From the NCBI GenBank assembly GCA_037131955.1, contig JBAXQC010000067.1:1-15110 (forward strand): a DNA stretch of 15,110 nucleotides, in the 5' to 3' direction. Positions 1 to 7,537 of the stretch are shown in pieces; within the stretch, counting starts at the first letter, position 1, and each line of letters starts with the position of its first letter. The notes under the pieces are model-generated. The model did no database searches, was not told the origin of the DNA, and saw only the letters and a program-made list of their open reading frames with translations. This DNA comes from CAIMMJ01 sp037131955 (GTDB taxonomy: Bacteria > Bacteroidota > Bacteroidia > UBA4408). Made by a program: the position numbers and the translations under genes.

Positions 1-758
1 TCGAAGACAAAGATTACATCAACAACAATTTTATTATTCTTTGCACCAAACATGGAGTTATCAAAAAAACCTCAATTGAAGCGTACAGCCGTCCAAGACA
101 GAATGGAATAAATGCCATTACTATCCGTGAAAATGATACACTTTTAGAGGCAAAATTAACCAATGGAACCAGTGAAGTACTACTTGCGTCTAAGCAAGGT
201 AAATTAGTGAGGTTCAACGAATCAAAGGTAAGACCAATGGGCAGAAATGCTGCCGGAGTAAGAGGTATTACTCTTGGTGCAGAAAAAGACGAAGTTATTG
301 GAATGATCACCATTGAAGACGAAAGCACCAACGTTATGGTGTTCTCCGAGAAAGGGTTTGGTAAACGTTCTGAAATAGATGAATACCGAGTTACAAACAG
401 AGGAGGAAAGGGAGTAAAAACCATCAACATCACCGACAAAACTGGCTTTTTAATTGGAATTAAATCTGTTACAGATAACCACGATGCCATAATTATTACA
501 AAAAATGGCCTTACCATAAGATTAGCGGTGCAAGATTTAAGAGTTATTGGAAGGGTATCTCAAGGAGTTAAACTAATTGATATTCGCAAAACAGACGAAA
601 TTGCAGCAGTTACTATTGTGGATAAAGAAGAAGATGTGATAGAAGAGGAAAATTCAGAATCAACAGAAGCTAATCCATCCATTGAAGGTACAGAAAACGG
701 TGAAACTCCGTCAGAAGATACACAAAACGAAACAAATACTAATCCTGAAACAGAATAA
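1..758 (+). CDS. gyrA: DNA gyrase subunit A, C-terminal part (5' end outside the window)
   Basis: This is the DNA-wrapping C-terminal domain of GyrA, which bends DNA around the gyrase A2B2 complex so that it can introduce negative supercoils. The frame is open from base 3 to the TAA at 756-758 (251 residues visible), so the gene begins upstream of the window. The beta-pinwheel blades recur as I/V-rich repeats, for example GRNAAGVRGITLG, and the GyrA box appears as TNRGGKG (about bases 391-411); it separates gyrase from topoisomerase IV ParC. The last 45 or so residues, from EEDVIEEENSES onwards, form a very acidic, Ser/Thr/Asn-rich tail. Acidic GyrA tails modulate supercoiling in some species; that role here is inference. 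The stop codon directly abuts the ATG of the following TPR gene. The identification is firm; the breakage and catalytic domains lie outside the window. Confidence 0.95.
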   Translation, partial: EDKDYINNNFIILCTKHGVIKKTSIEAYSRPRQNGINAITIRENDTLLEAKLTNGTSEVLLASKQGKLVRFNESKVRPMGRNAAGVRGITLGAEKDEVIGMITIEDESTNVMVFSEKGFGKRSEIDEYRVTNRGGKGVKTINITDKTGFLIGIKSVTDNHDAIIITKNGLTIRLAVQDLRVIGRVSQGVKLIDIRKTDEIAAVTIVDKEEDVIEEENSESTEANPSIEGTENGETPSEDTQNETNTNPETE

Positions 759-1982
759 ATGATGAAAAAAAGTTTAATTATTTTAATCTGTCTAATTGGC
801 TCTTTAGAATCTATTGGACAAAATAAAAATGTAGTAAGTGCTATAAATTTTATGCAATACTACACCAAAGATAAAAACCCAGACGATTTGCTGGAGGCAA
901 AAAAATACATAGACGAAGCTGCCGCAAACGAAGAAACTGCAAATAAAGCAAAAACATGGGCCAAAAGAGCCGAGGTATATAGCTTTATTGTAGAATCAAA
1001 AGACCCAAAATTAGATGCTGCAAAAGCAACAGCCTTGGAAGAATTGGCAAAATCGTATCAAAACACCATAAAATATGATGAAAAAGGTACTTATTCTAAT
1101 TCAAAAGCCGGTATTAGGTATTGTGCTTCTCAGTATTTGAATAAAGGAATTGACAATTTTAATAACAAAGACTTTGTTGGTGCTCTAGAAAACTTCGAAA
1201 AATCTGTTAACCTCAAGAAAACTGCTTTAAATGAAATTGATACACTTGTATTAGTTAATTGCGGAGTTGCCGCAGAGAGAGCCAATAATTTTGGTAAAGC
1301 AATTGAATATTACAAACAATTAGCGGATATGAAGTTTGTTATGGACAAGGAACCAGGAAAGATTTATTTCCTTTTGGCTGGTGCTTATAAACAAGCAAAT
1401 AATGATGCCGCATATTTATCCACAATACAAGAGGGTAGAAAAGCATACCCAAACGATAAAAATTTAATCATTGAAGAATTAAACTATTATATCAAGGCAA
1501 ACAAAACGCAAGAAGCTATTGGCAATTTGAATCTTGCAATTGAAAAAGATCCTCAAAATTCAGTTCTGCATTACAATTTAGGAACTTTGTACGATAATTT
1601 AGCCAATCCAAAAGATCCAAAATCCATTACGGAAAAGGATTACAACGAATATTTTACAAAAAGTACTGAAGCATACAATAAAGCAATAACCTTAAAACCA
1701 GATTATTTTGATGCATTGTACAACATTGGAGCAATGTATTTTAACAAAGCTGTAAAAATGCAAGAAGCTGCAAACGCAATCACTGACAATAAAAAATACA
1801 ATGAAGCATCAGCAAAGGCAGATAAAGTATTTGCCGAATCATTACCATTTTTAGAAAAAGCAGAACAAGTGAATACAGACGATAAAGATACTTACCGTGG
1901 ATTGCTAGAAACATTAAAGAAATTGTACATGATGATGAACCAAGCAGACAAAGCAAAAGCTGTTTCTGAAAAATTAAAATAA
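759..1982 (+). CDS. Exported tetratricopeptide-repeat protein downstream of gyrA
   Basis: The 407-residue protein begins with a typical signal peptide: MMKK, a hydrophobic stretch over residues 5-18, and likely cleavage after SIG before QNKN at about residue 20. The Cys at about residue 11 sits too early in the hydrophobic stretch to be a convincing lipobox. The rest is helical and repeat-rich. TPR-like units are visible around residues 127-160 (NKGIDNFNNKDFVGALENFE), 165-195, 203-232, 237-264 (AIGNLNLAIEKDPQNSVLHY) and 300-332 (AYNKAITLKPDYFDALYNIG). TPR arrays are protein-binding scaffolds; the partner is unknown and no enzymatic domain is seen. The signal peptide points to the periplasm. 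The start is ATG at 759, or the tandem ATG at 762, immediately after the gyrA TAA, so translation is probably coupled to gyrA. A strong terminator lies 30 bases after the stop. Reality of the gene is high; function is unassigned. Confidence 0.9.
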   Translation: MMKKSLIILICLIGSLESIGQNKNVVSAINFMQYYTKDKNPDDLLEAKKYIDEAAANEETANKAKTWAKRAEVYSFIVESKDPKLDAAKATALEELAKSYQNTIKYDEKGTYSNSKAGIRYCASQYLNKGIDNFNNKDFVGALENFEKSVNLKKTALNEIDTLVLVNCGVAAERANNFGKAIEYYKQLADMKFVMDKEPGKIYFLLAGAYKQANNDAAYLSTIQEGRKAYPNDKNLIIEELNYYIKANKTQEAIGNLNLAIEKDPQNSVLHYNLGTLYDNLANPKDPKSITEKDYNEYFTKSTEAYNKAITLKPDYFDALYNIGAMYFNKAVKMQEAANAITDNKKYNEASAKADKVFAESLPFLEKAEQVNTDDKDTYRGLLETLKKLYMMMNQADKAKAVSEKLK

Positions 1983-2012
1983 ACTATTAATTAATTTATA
2001 AAGTATAATAAG

Positions 2013-2041
2013 AAAGCCTCCTAAATAGGAGGCTTTTTTTT
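2013..2041. terminator. Strong intrinsic terminator, probably bidirectional
   Basis: The arm AAAGCCTCCT (2013-2022), the loop AAAT and the arm AGGAGGCTTT (2027-2036) form a 10-bp hairpin with a G+C-rich core, followed on the + strand by an eight-base T run (2034-2041). It lies 30 bases after the TPR gene stop and ends the gyrA-TPR unit. On the - strand the same hairpin is followed by TTTCTTATT, so it could also stop transcription of the opposing arginase-argS-HNH unit, whose last gene ends at 2181. The + orientation is the stronger of the two. Confidence 0.9.
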
Positions 2042-2180
2042 GTGTAACAAATGAGATTTGTATGAGCTAATTTTTTATTATATTTAACATAATATTAATT
2101 ATGGGACAGAGAAGTTGTTATAAAATATTAGTAATCAAATACTTAATTTCGCCTGATATATATTAATTAGCAATTACATT

Positions 2181-2804
2181 CTATTCATCACCCGGCTTAT
2201 CTAATTCTACTTTTAGGTGACCCCAATTTTCACCACGTTTAATTCTATACAGCTGCATTTCGCTTATGTTAAACTGCTTTGCTAAACTCTTTAATTTTGT
2301 TTTTCTGTTTGGATCAAGCAATCTCTTTTTAAGATGAATTACTTGAGTAGTTGTAAGTTTACGTCCGTCTGCTTGTTTGTTAAATTCAACCAATTTTCTT
2401 TTGGCCTCAATAACTGCAGGACTTCTTTTGATATGAGCAAGCATTTCCTCTCTTGTACAGTATTTTAAATTTAAAACTGCGTCATTGTGTCTTACATAAT
2501 CTAGGTGAATTACACAGGTTTGGTCTTCTGAGGTTTGCTTTAAAAAATATTGTGCAACAAGTTTGTAGATAAATGCATATTTGTCAACTGGTTTTCCATC
2601 TACTTTGATTCTGTATCTAAAAATTCTGTAACCATCTGTTAATCCACCTTTAAGAATTTTTCCCTCTTCCACTTTATCGGTATAACTAACAAATCTTCCA
2701 TAGTTGGAAATTGCGTAATTGGATTTTAGCTTTACACCAAAATCTACATCTTTAAAAATTTCGCCAACAAACGGCTTAAAATCTTCATAAATTTTACTTA
2801 TCAT
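2181..2804 (-). CDS. NUMOD4/HNH-endonuclease-like protein with C-terminal helix-turn-helix
   Basis: The 207-residue protein has three parts. Residues 28-66 match the NUMOD4 DNA-binding motif of homing endonucleases (YAISNYGRFVSY, then GKILKGGLTDGYRIFRYR). Residues 80-125 resemble the HNH_3 nuclease fold: KLVAQYFL, then VIHLD with H100 and D102, N107, and NLKYCT (N112 to T117). Where family members usually carry the final Asn (T-x-x-x-N) this protein has Met121, so nuclease activity is doubtful. Residues 150-200 form a helix-turn-helix ending in QLYRIKRGENWGHL, as in the C-terminal modules of intron-encoded nucleases. The gene follows argS after 25 bases on the same strand and is probably co-transcribed. 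There is no sign of an intron, intein or other mobile context. It may be a domesticated DNA-binding protein; nicking activity cannot be excluded. Domain identity is fairly sure, function is not. Confidence 0.82.
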   Translation of the reverse strand: MISKIYEDFKPFVGEIFKDVDFGVKLKSNYAISNYGRFVSYTDKVEEGKILKGGLTDGYRIFRYRIKVDGKPVDKYAFIYKLVAQYFLKQTSEDQTCVIHLDYVRHNDAVLNLKYCTREEMLAHIKRSPAVIEAKRKLVEFNKQADGRKLTTTQVIHLKKRLLDPNRKTKLKSLAKQFNISEMQLYRIKRGENWGHLKVELDKPGDE

Positions 2805-2829
2805 AGCGTTATGTATTAAAAATTAAACT

Positions 2830-4614
2830 TTACATTTTCTCGGGGACTGATATTCCCAATAATTTAAAACTATTTTTTATTGTTACACCAATTAAATTTA
2901 TCAACTTTAATCTAAAGTATTTTTTTTCTTCAATTTCTTCTTTAAGAATTGGGTACTCATGGTAAAATTGATTGAATTCCCTGCAAAGATCAAAAACATA
3001 GTTTGCAATTTCCGAAGGGCTATACAATTTTGCCGATTCTTTTACCAAATCCGGAAAACGACTGAGCAAATTTAGTAATTCTTTTTCTTTTAAATTTAGT
3101 TCAATATTCAAATCGGTGTTAAAATTTATTGAATTTTTGTGTTTCCTAAAAATAGACTGAATTCTTGCATACGTATATTGTATGAATGGTCCAGTATTTC
3201 CATGAAAATCAATAGATTCTTTGGGATTAAACATCATTTTCTTTTTTGGGTCTACTTTTAAAATAAAATATTTTAATGCCCCAAGTGCAATGGTGTTGTA
3301 CAATTTATTGGCTTCATCTTCAGTAAAATCAGCAGTTTTGCCCAAATCAATTGTGGTTTGTTTTGCCGTTTGTAGCATTTCATCAATCAACTCATCGGCA
3401 TCTACTACTGTTCCCTCTCTTGATTTCATTTTGCCATCGGGCAATTCCACCATGCCGTAAGACAAATGATAGCATTTTTTTGCCCAAGCATAACCCAGTT
3501 TCTCAAGAATTTTAAACAACACCTTAAAGTGATAATCTTGTTCGTTTCCAACTACATACACCAGCTCATCAAAATTAAAATCGCGATGGCGCAAAACAGC
3601 CGTGCCAATATCCTGTGTAATGTAAACCGAAGTTCCATCGGCCCGTTGAACTACTTTATGGTCTAACCCCTCGCTTGTTAAATCTATCCATACAGAACCG
3701 TCTTCCTTTTTATAAAAAACTTTCTTTTTTAAACCCTCTTCAACAATTTCTTTGCCTAATAAGTACGTTTGAGATTCATAATATATTTTATCGAAATCAA
3801 CACCTAACGTTTTGTAGGTTTTATCAAATCCATCGTATACCCAAGAATTCATCTTTTTCCAAAGTGCTAATACTTCGGGATTTCCGGATTCCCAGTCTCT
3901 TAGCATTTGTTGAACTTGAAGTAAAATTGGAGCTTCTTTTTCTGCTGTTTCTTGGTTTACTCCTTTTAGTAATTGTTCTTGTATTTGTTTTTTGTATTCC
4001 TTGTCATAAGCAACATAGTATTTACCAACCAAATGGTCTCCTTTTAATCCAGATGATTCTGGCGTTTCAGAATTTCCAAACAATTGGTATGCCAGCATAG
4101 ATTTGCAGATGTGCACTCCCCTGTCGTTTACAATATTTACTTTATTTACTTCTTTACCGGCTGCTTTTAAAATTTGAGCAACAGAAAATCCCAAAAGATT
4201 GTTTCTTACATGACCCAAGTGAAGTGGCTTGTTTGTATTTGGCGAAGAATATTCCACCAATACTTTGTTGTTTAATTCAGAATTTGATGAATATCCCCAA
4301 TCTGTATTAGAATAATTTAACTCCAAAAAATTGATAAAGATTTCATTTTTAAGTTCAAGGTTCAAAAAGCCTTTTATAACATTGTAATTTTCTAGAAATC
4401 CTGAATTGGTTTTTAAGTGATTTCCAATTATTTGTGCTGTTATTTCTGGCGATTTACCTGAAAGTTTTAGGTAAGGAAAAACAACCAAAGTGTATTCTCC
4501 TACAAATTCTTTGTTTGTTATTTGTAATTGAATATCAGTATTTTTAAAAGAAGAGTTAAACAGATTGTTTATTGATTTTGCAACTTGTTCTTCTAGTAAT
4601 TTTTGAATGGTCAT
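2830..4614 (-). CDS. argS: Arginyl-tRNA synthetase
   Basis: This class I synthetase charges tRNA-Arg with arginine in the cytoplasm (EC 6.1.1.19). At 594 residues it has normal length. The N-terminal additional domain (about 1-110) is followed by the catalytic Rossmann fold with the HIGH signature as HLGH (residues 132-135, preceded by SSPNTNKPL) and the KMSKS-like loop as KMKSR (395-399, followed by EGTVVDADEL). The segment GPFIQYTYARIQSI marks entry into the all-helical DALR anticodon-binding domain, which runs to the C-terminus. The ATG at 4614 lies 6 bases after the stop of the arginase-family gene, and the HNH-like gene follows, so the three probably form one transcript. Nothing essential appears to be missing. 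Confidence 0.97.
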   Translation of the reverse strand: MTIQKLLEEQVAKSINNLFNSSFKNTDIQLQITNKEFVGEYTLVVFPYLKLSGKSPEITAQIIGNHLKTNSGFLENYNVIKGFLNLELKNEIFINFLELNYSNTDWGYSSNSELNNKVLVEYSSPNTNKPLHLGHVRNNLLGFSVAQILKAAGKEVNKVNIVNDRGVHICKSMLAYQLFGNSETPESSGLKGDHLVGKYYVAYDKEYKKQIQEQLLKGVNQETAEKEAPILLQVQQMLRDWESGNPEVLALWKKMNSWVYDGFDKTYKTLGVDFDKIYYESQTYLLGKEIVEEGLKKKVFYKKEDGSVWIDLTSEGLDHKVVQRADGTSVYITQDIGTAVLRHRDFNFDELVYVVGNEQDYHFKVLFKILEKLGYAWAKKCYHLSYGMVELPDGKMKSREGTVVDADELIDEMLQTAKQTTIDLGKTADFTEDEANKLYNTIALGALKYFILKVDPKKKMMFNPKESIDFHGNTGPFIQYTYARIQSIFRKHKNSINFNTDLNIELNLKEKELLNLLSRFPDLVKESAKLYSPSEIANYVFDLCREFNQFYHEYPILKEEIEEKKYFRLKLINLIGVTIKNSFKLLGISVPEKM

Positions 4615-4620
4615 TGTTGT

Positions 4621-5565
4621 TTAATACGTAAGTTGGCTTATTGCTTTTTGAATAATTTCGAAGGTGTTTTCAGCCATCAAATTTTCTTTGTCTAAGGTTG
4701 GGTTAACCTCACAGATTTCAAAACAACATACTTTTTCATTTTGCAGTAAACGAACCATCAAACTGCCCGCTTCTTTTTCTGTAATACCATTTCTTACCGG
4801 TGTTCCAGTTCCCTTGGAGATGGAAGAATCCATACTGTCTACATCAAAAGAAATATAAATAAGGTTGCAATGGTTTAGATGAGCCAAAGCATCACGTGCA
4901 ATTTTTTCTACTCCGTTTTTTCTTACTTCGTTGGTAGAAAATACTTTAACCTTGTGTTTTTTAAGTAAAGAAGATTCTTCGGGCTCAACATCTCTTAATC
5001 CAATAAAAACCAAATCTTTGTACGTTATTTTGGGAGAAACTCCACCTACTTTTTTTAATTTATTCCAAAGATCAATGGTTTCTTTATCTGGTTTGTTTAC
5101 TCTGTTGGAGATATTGTCTTCGGCTAAAGTTGCGGCTAGAGGCATACCGTGAACGTTTCCAGTAGGTGTTGTGTAAGGAGAATGCAAATCTGCATGAGCG
5201 TCTATCCAAATAACACCTAATTTAGATTTTGGAAAGGCATTTTTAATACCAGCTATTGTACCACCTGCAGTGCTATGATCACCGGCTAGCACAATAGGGA
5301 AAATTTTTTTCTTTAGTGTATCGCTAATTTCTGCCGAAATATTTTCGTAAATATTTAAAATTCCTTTTATTCTTTTAGCATAAGAAATACCAGTAAATTC
5401 ATACAGTAATTTGTTTTGGTTTGGTATTTCTACAGATGGTATTTGATTAAATAAATTGCTTCCGTAATCTAGAGCGGCTATTTTTATGGCGTCTACTCCT
5501 AGACTTGCTCCTCTGGTTCCGGCTCCTATCTCTGATTTAATTTCTACAAACTTTATTTTTTTCAT
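4621..5565 (-). CDS. Arginase (ureohydrolase family)
   Basis: This is a binuclear-manganese ureohydrolase, most probably arginase (arginine to ornithine and urea, EC 3.5.3.1, rocF-like). All six expected metal ligands are present: H97 in AGDHS, D122, H124 and D126 in DAHAD, and D241 and D243 in SFDVD. H139 in NVHG and E286 in EVNP match the active-site His and Glu of the family. The N-terminal GAGTRGASLGVDAIK resembles arginases, which carry GxxxxG...GP at this place, more than agmatinases. The usual DP after the DxD motif is DS here (SMDSS). At 314 residues the length is normal. It is the first gene of a - strand unit with argS and lies divergent from arginine decarboxylase, so agmatinase (agmatine to putrescine and urea) is a realistic alternative substrate assignment. 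The family is sure; the substrate is less so. Confidence 0.88.
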   Translation of the reverse strand: MKKIKFVEIKSEIGAGTRGASLGVDAIKIAALDYGSNLFNQIPSVEIPNQNKLLYEFTGISYAKRIKGILNIYENISAEISDTLKKKIFPIVLAGDHSTAGGTIAGIKNAFPKSKLGVIWIDAHADLHSPYTTPTGNVHGMPLAATLAEDNISNRVNKPDKETIDLWNKLKKVGGVSPKITYKDLVFIGLRDVEPEESSLLKKHKVKVFSTNEVRKNGVEKIARDALAHLNHCNLIYISFDVDSMDSSISKGTGTPVRNGITEKEAGSLMVRLLQNEKVCCFEICEVNPTLDKENLMAENTFEIIQKAISQLTY

Positions 5566-5780
5566 ACCTACAATCTATCTGTTCAGTTGTCAAAATTATT
5601 AATTCTATTTTAATATCCATCAATAAAAAGTTGCAAAGAATGCAAATTCATTTTTATAAACAATCCTTCTTTTTTCATTGAAATTATAATTGTAATTTAT
5701 TTGTTAAGTTTAAAAATTTATCAAACTAAGTTGTTTACTTTGTAAAAAAAATGTGTAAGCAACAAACATAGATTACAAAA
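5566..5780. promoter_or_regulatory. Divergent promoter region between arginase and arginine decarboxylase
   Basis: This 215-bp AT-rich region must hold the starts for both divergent units. On the + strand TACTTTG (5736-5742) is close to the Bacteroidota -7 element TAnnTTTG, but no good -33 TTTG lies at the right distance. On the - strand a TTG (complement of 5661-5663) stands 19 bases before ATTCTTTG (complement of 5634-5641), with the right spacing but an imperfect -7 element. These are weak matches by eye. No Shine-Dalgarno sequence is visible before either ATG, which is usual in this phylum. Confidence 0.35.
5730..5763 (+). repeat. Imperfect inverted repeat in the speA leader
   Basis: GTTGTTTAC (5730-5738) and GTAAGCAAC (5755-5763) are inverted copies with one mismatch, which would be a G-U pair in RNA. 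The 16-base spacer is TTTGTAAAAAAAATGT. The repeat overlaps the candidate -7 element TACTTTG and ends 17 bases before the speA ATG. It could be a two-fold operator or a leader hairpin; in such AT-rich DNA chance is also possible. Confidence 0.4.
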
Positions 5781-7172
5781 ATGCAAAGTAAATATAACGA
5801 CCTAATTAATCAATCGTTTGATTTTCCGCAAGAGGAGTTTAACGTAATAGACAATGAATTATACTTTAACGGAATATCGTTAATGGATATTATTAAACAA
5901 TACGGCACTCCTTTAAAAATATCTTACCTTCCAAAAATTAGTCAGCAAATTCAAAAGGCTAAACGTTTGTTTAATGTGGCCATAGCCAAAAGCGACTACA
6001 AAGGAACTTACACGTATTGCTACTGCACCAAGAGTTCTCATTTTAGGTTTGTGCTTGAAGAAGCATTAAAAAACGACATACATTTAGAAACTTCTTCTGC
6101 ATTTGATATTCCAATAATAAAAACATTACACCAAGAAGGTTTAATAAATAAAGACATTTATATTATATGCAATGGCTATAAACGACCACTTTATGCACAG
6201 TACATAACTGAGCTTGTAAATGAAGGTTTTAGCAACTGTGTTCCTATATTAGACAACAAAAACGAATTGAATTTTTATGAAAAAAATATAAAAGGAAAAA
6301 TTAAACTAGGAATAAGAATAGCTGCTCAAGAAGAACCTGATAACGAGTTTTATACATCACGTCTTGGCATTAATTACAAAGACATTAGGAGCTTTTATGT
6401 TGATAGAATAAAAGGTCACCCAAAGTTTGAACTTAAAATGCTTCACTTTTTTATAAATACTGGAATTAGAGACACTACTTACTATTGGAGCGAACTTACA
6501 AAGTGTATAAATGTATATTGCCAGCTAAAGAAAATTTGTCCATCTCTAGATTCTTTAGACATTGGGGGCGGCTTACCTATAAAGACTTCACTTGCTTTTA
6601 ATTATGATTATGAATACATGATTGAGCAAATTATTGACCACATAAAAAAGGTTTGTGAAGAAAACAACTCTCCTGAACCCAATATTTTTACAGAGTTTGG
6701 AAGTTATACTGTAGGTGAAAGTGGCGCAGTAGTTTATTCAATTGTTGATCAAAAGCACCAGAACGACAATGAGATTTGGAACATGATTGACAGCAGTTTT
6801 ATTACTACTTTGCCTGATACCTGGGGAATAAAACAAAAATTTGTGTTACTTGCCATTAATAACTGGGACAGAGATTACGAAACAGTTAATCTTGGAGGCT
6901 TAACCTGTGATGGAGAAGATTACTACAATACAGAAAGCGAAGACAATCAGATATTCCTACCCAAACTTGTAAAAGGTCAAAATCAATACATCGGTTTTTT
7001 TCATACCGGTGCTTATCAAGAGTCTATTGGCGGATACGGGGGCATTCAACATTGTTTGATTCCTGCACCAAAACATGTGATTATTGATAAAGACAAGGAA
7101 GGAAATTTTACTACTAAGCTTTTTGCAAAAGAACAGAGTTATAAAAGTATGCTTAAGATTTTAGGGTATTAG
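5781..7172 (+). CDS. speA: Arginine decarboxylase, PLP-dependent fold III
   Basis: This enzyme removes CO2 from arginine to give agmatine, the first step of one route to putrescine and longer polyamines (EC 4.1.1.19). At 463 residues it is the compact Bacteroidota form, much shorter than enterobacterial SpeA. The PLP-binding lysine is probably K84 in YCYCTKSSHF. The Gly-rich phosphate loop is IGGGLP (261-266). The usual EPGR of fold-III decarboxylases appears as EFGS (305-308). The C-terminal part carries TCDGEDYY in place of the common TCDS/GxD signature, and GFFHTGAY near residue 410. The ATG at 5781 is preceded by an A-rich stretch. It stands alone, divergent from arginase and argS; only a weak hairpin follows the stop. 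Other fold-III decarboxylases (ornithine, diaminopimelate, carboxynorspermidine) are the alternatives, but the sequence reads as the flavobacterial arginine decarboxylase. Confidence 0.88.
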   Translation: MQSKYNDLINQSFDFPQEEFNVIDNELYFNGISLMDIIKQYGTPLKISYLPKISQQIQKAKRLFNVAIAKSDYKGTYTYCYCTKSSHFRFVLEEALKNDIHLETSSAFDIPIIKTLHQEGLINKDIYIICNGYKRPLYAQYITELVNEGFSNCVPILDNKNELNFYEKNIKGKIKLGIRIAAQEEPDNEFYTSRLGINYKDIRSFYVDRIKGHPKFELKMLHFFINTGIRDTTYYWSELTKCINVYCQLKKICPSLDSLDIGGGLPIKTSLAFNYDYEYMIEQIIDHIKKVCEENNSPEPNIFTEFGSYTVGESGAVVYSIVDQKHQNDNEIWNMIDSSFITTLPDTWGIKQKFVLLAINNWDRDYETVNLGGLTCDGEDYYNTESEDNQIFLPKLVKGQNQYIGFFHTGAYQESIGGYGGIQHCLIPAPKHVIIDKDKEGNFTTKLFAKEQSYKSMLKILGY

Positions 7173-7226
7173 TTGTAGAACTTAATATGTAGGTGTTTAT
7201 TAAATGAGAACATGGTTTAATTTGAC

Positions 7227-7249
7227 CAATCTCAATAGATTGATTTTTT
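7227..7249 (+). terminator. Weak terminator-like hairpin after speA
   Basis: CAATCT (7227-7232), loop CAAT and AGATTG (7237-7242) form a perfect 6-bp stem, followed after one A by six T residues. It lies 54 bases after the speA stop. The stem is short and AT-rich, so termination would be inefficient. Confidence 0.35.
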
Positions 7250-7282
7250 AGGAATCTTTGAATCAGAAATTAAAAATATTGC

Positions 7283-7353
7283 ATGGTATTTAAACTATAT
7301 TATTCCTAATAAACAATTTTTTTTTATTGTGTGAATGACTGCTGAAATACCAT
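7283..7353. repeat. 9-bp inverted repeat in the speA-flippase gap
   Basis: ATGGTATTT (7283-7291) and AAATACCAT (7345-7353) are perfect inverted copies 53 bases apart. A smaller pair, ACAAT and ATTGT, lies between them around a long T run. I found no target duplication or transposase remnant, so this is recorded only as local structure. Confidence 0.3.
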
Positions 7354-7537
7354 ACATCCAAGAAATTCTCACCCCTCTCCTATTGTGCTCTTAATTAAAA
7401 GGTGTTTTATTAGTAATACAATATTTAGATTCGATACCTGCACATATTAAATTGTTTAGAATAATTAATAAATCTAAATTGAGTTCTTTTATGGCCCAAT
7501 TGTTTTAATATTGCACTATATTTTTTTCTAGTATAAA

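Larger units (their letters stand above)
7173..7537. other. 365-bp intergenic region without a convincing gene
   Basis: The gap separates speA from the flippase-like gene on the same strand. It contains a weak terminator-like hairpin (7227-7249), a 9-bp inverted repeat (7283-7291 with 7345-7353) and T-rich runs at 7317-7325 and 7521-7527. The longest ATG-initiated frames I could read are about 15 to 22 codons and none looks coding. The last 40 bases before the ATG at 7538 are very A/T-rich (TTGTTTTAATATTGCACTAT, then a T run) and probably hold the promoter of the next gene, but no clean TTTG/TAnnTTTG pair is present. I see no tRNA, riboswitch or mobile-element end. Confidence 0.6.

Noticed and set aside
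14..517. A 167-codon - strand frame opposite gyrA
   Set aside because: It is antisense to the clear GyrA C-terminal domain and shows no recognisable protein features.
3221..4100. Open + strand frames of 66 to 141 codons across argS
   Set aside because: They lie antisense inside argS, which has complete catalytic motifs; their composition follows from the complementary strand of an AT-rich coding sequence.
2181..4614. The NUMOD4/HNH gene considered as evidence for a mobile intron, intein or phage insertion
   Set aside because: argS reads through without interruption, and no phage genes, integrase or attachment-site repeats are nearby.
7283..7353. Inverted repeat considered as ends of a small mobile element
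   Set aside because: The arms are only 9 bp, lie about 50 bases apart, and no target-site duplication or related second copy is present in the window.
7335..7394. Short + strand frame of 19 codons starting at an ATG in the 365-bp gap
   Set aside because: Too short, no ribosome-binding context and no recognisable peptide pattern; similar frames are expected by chance.
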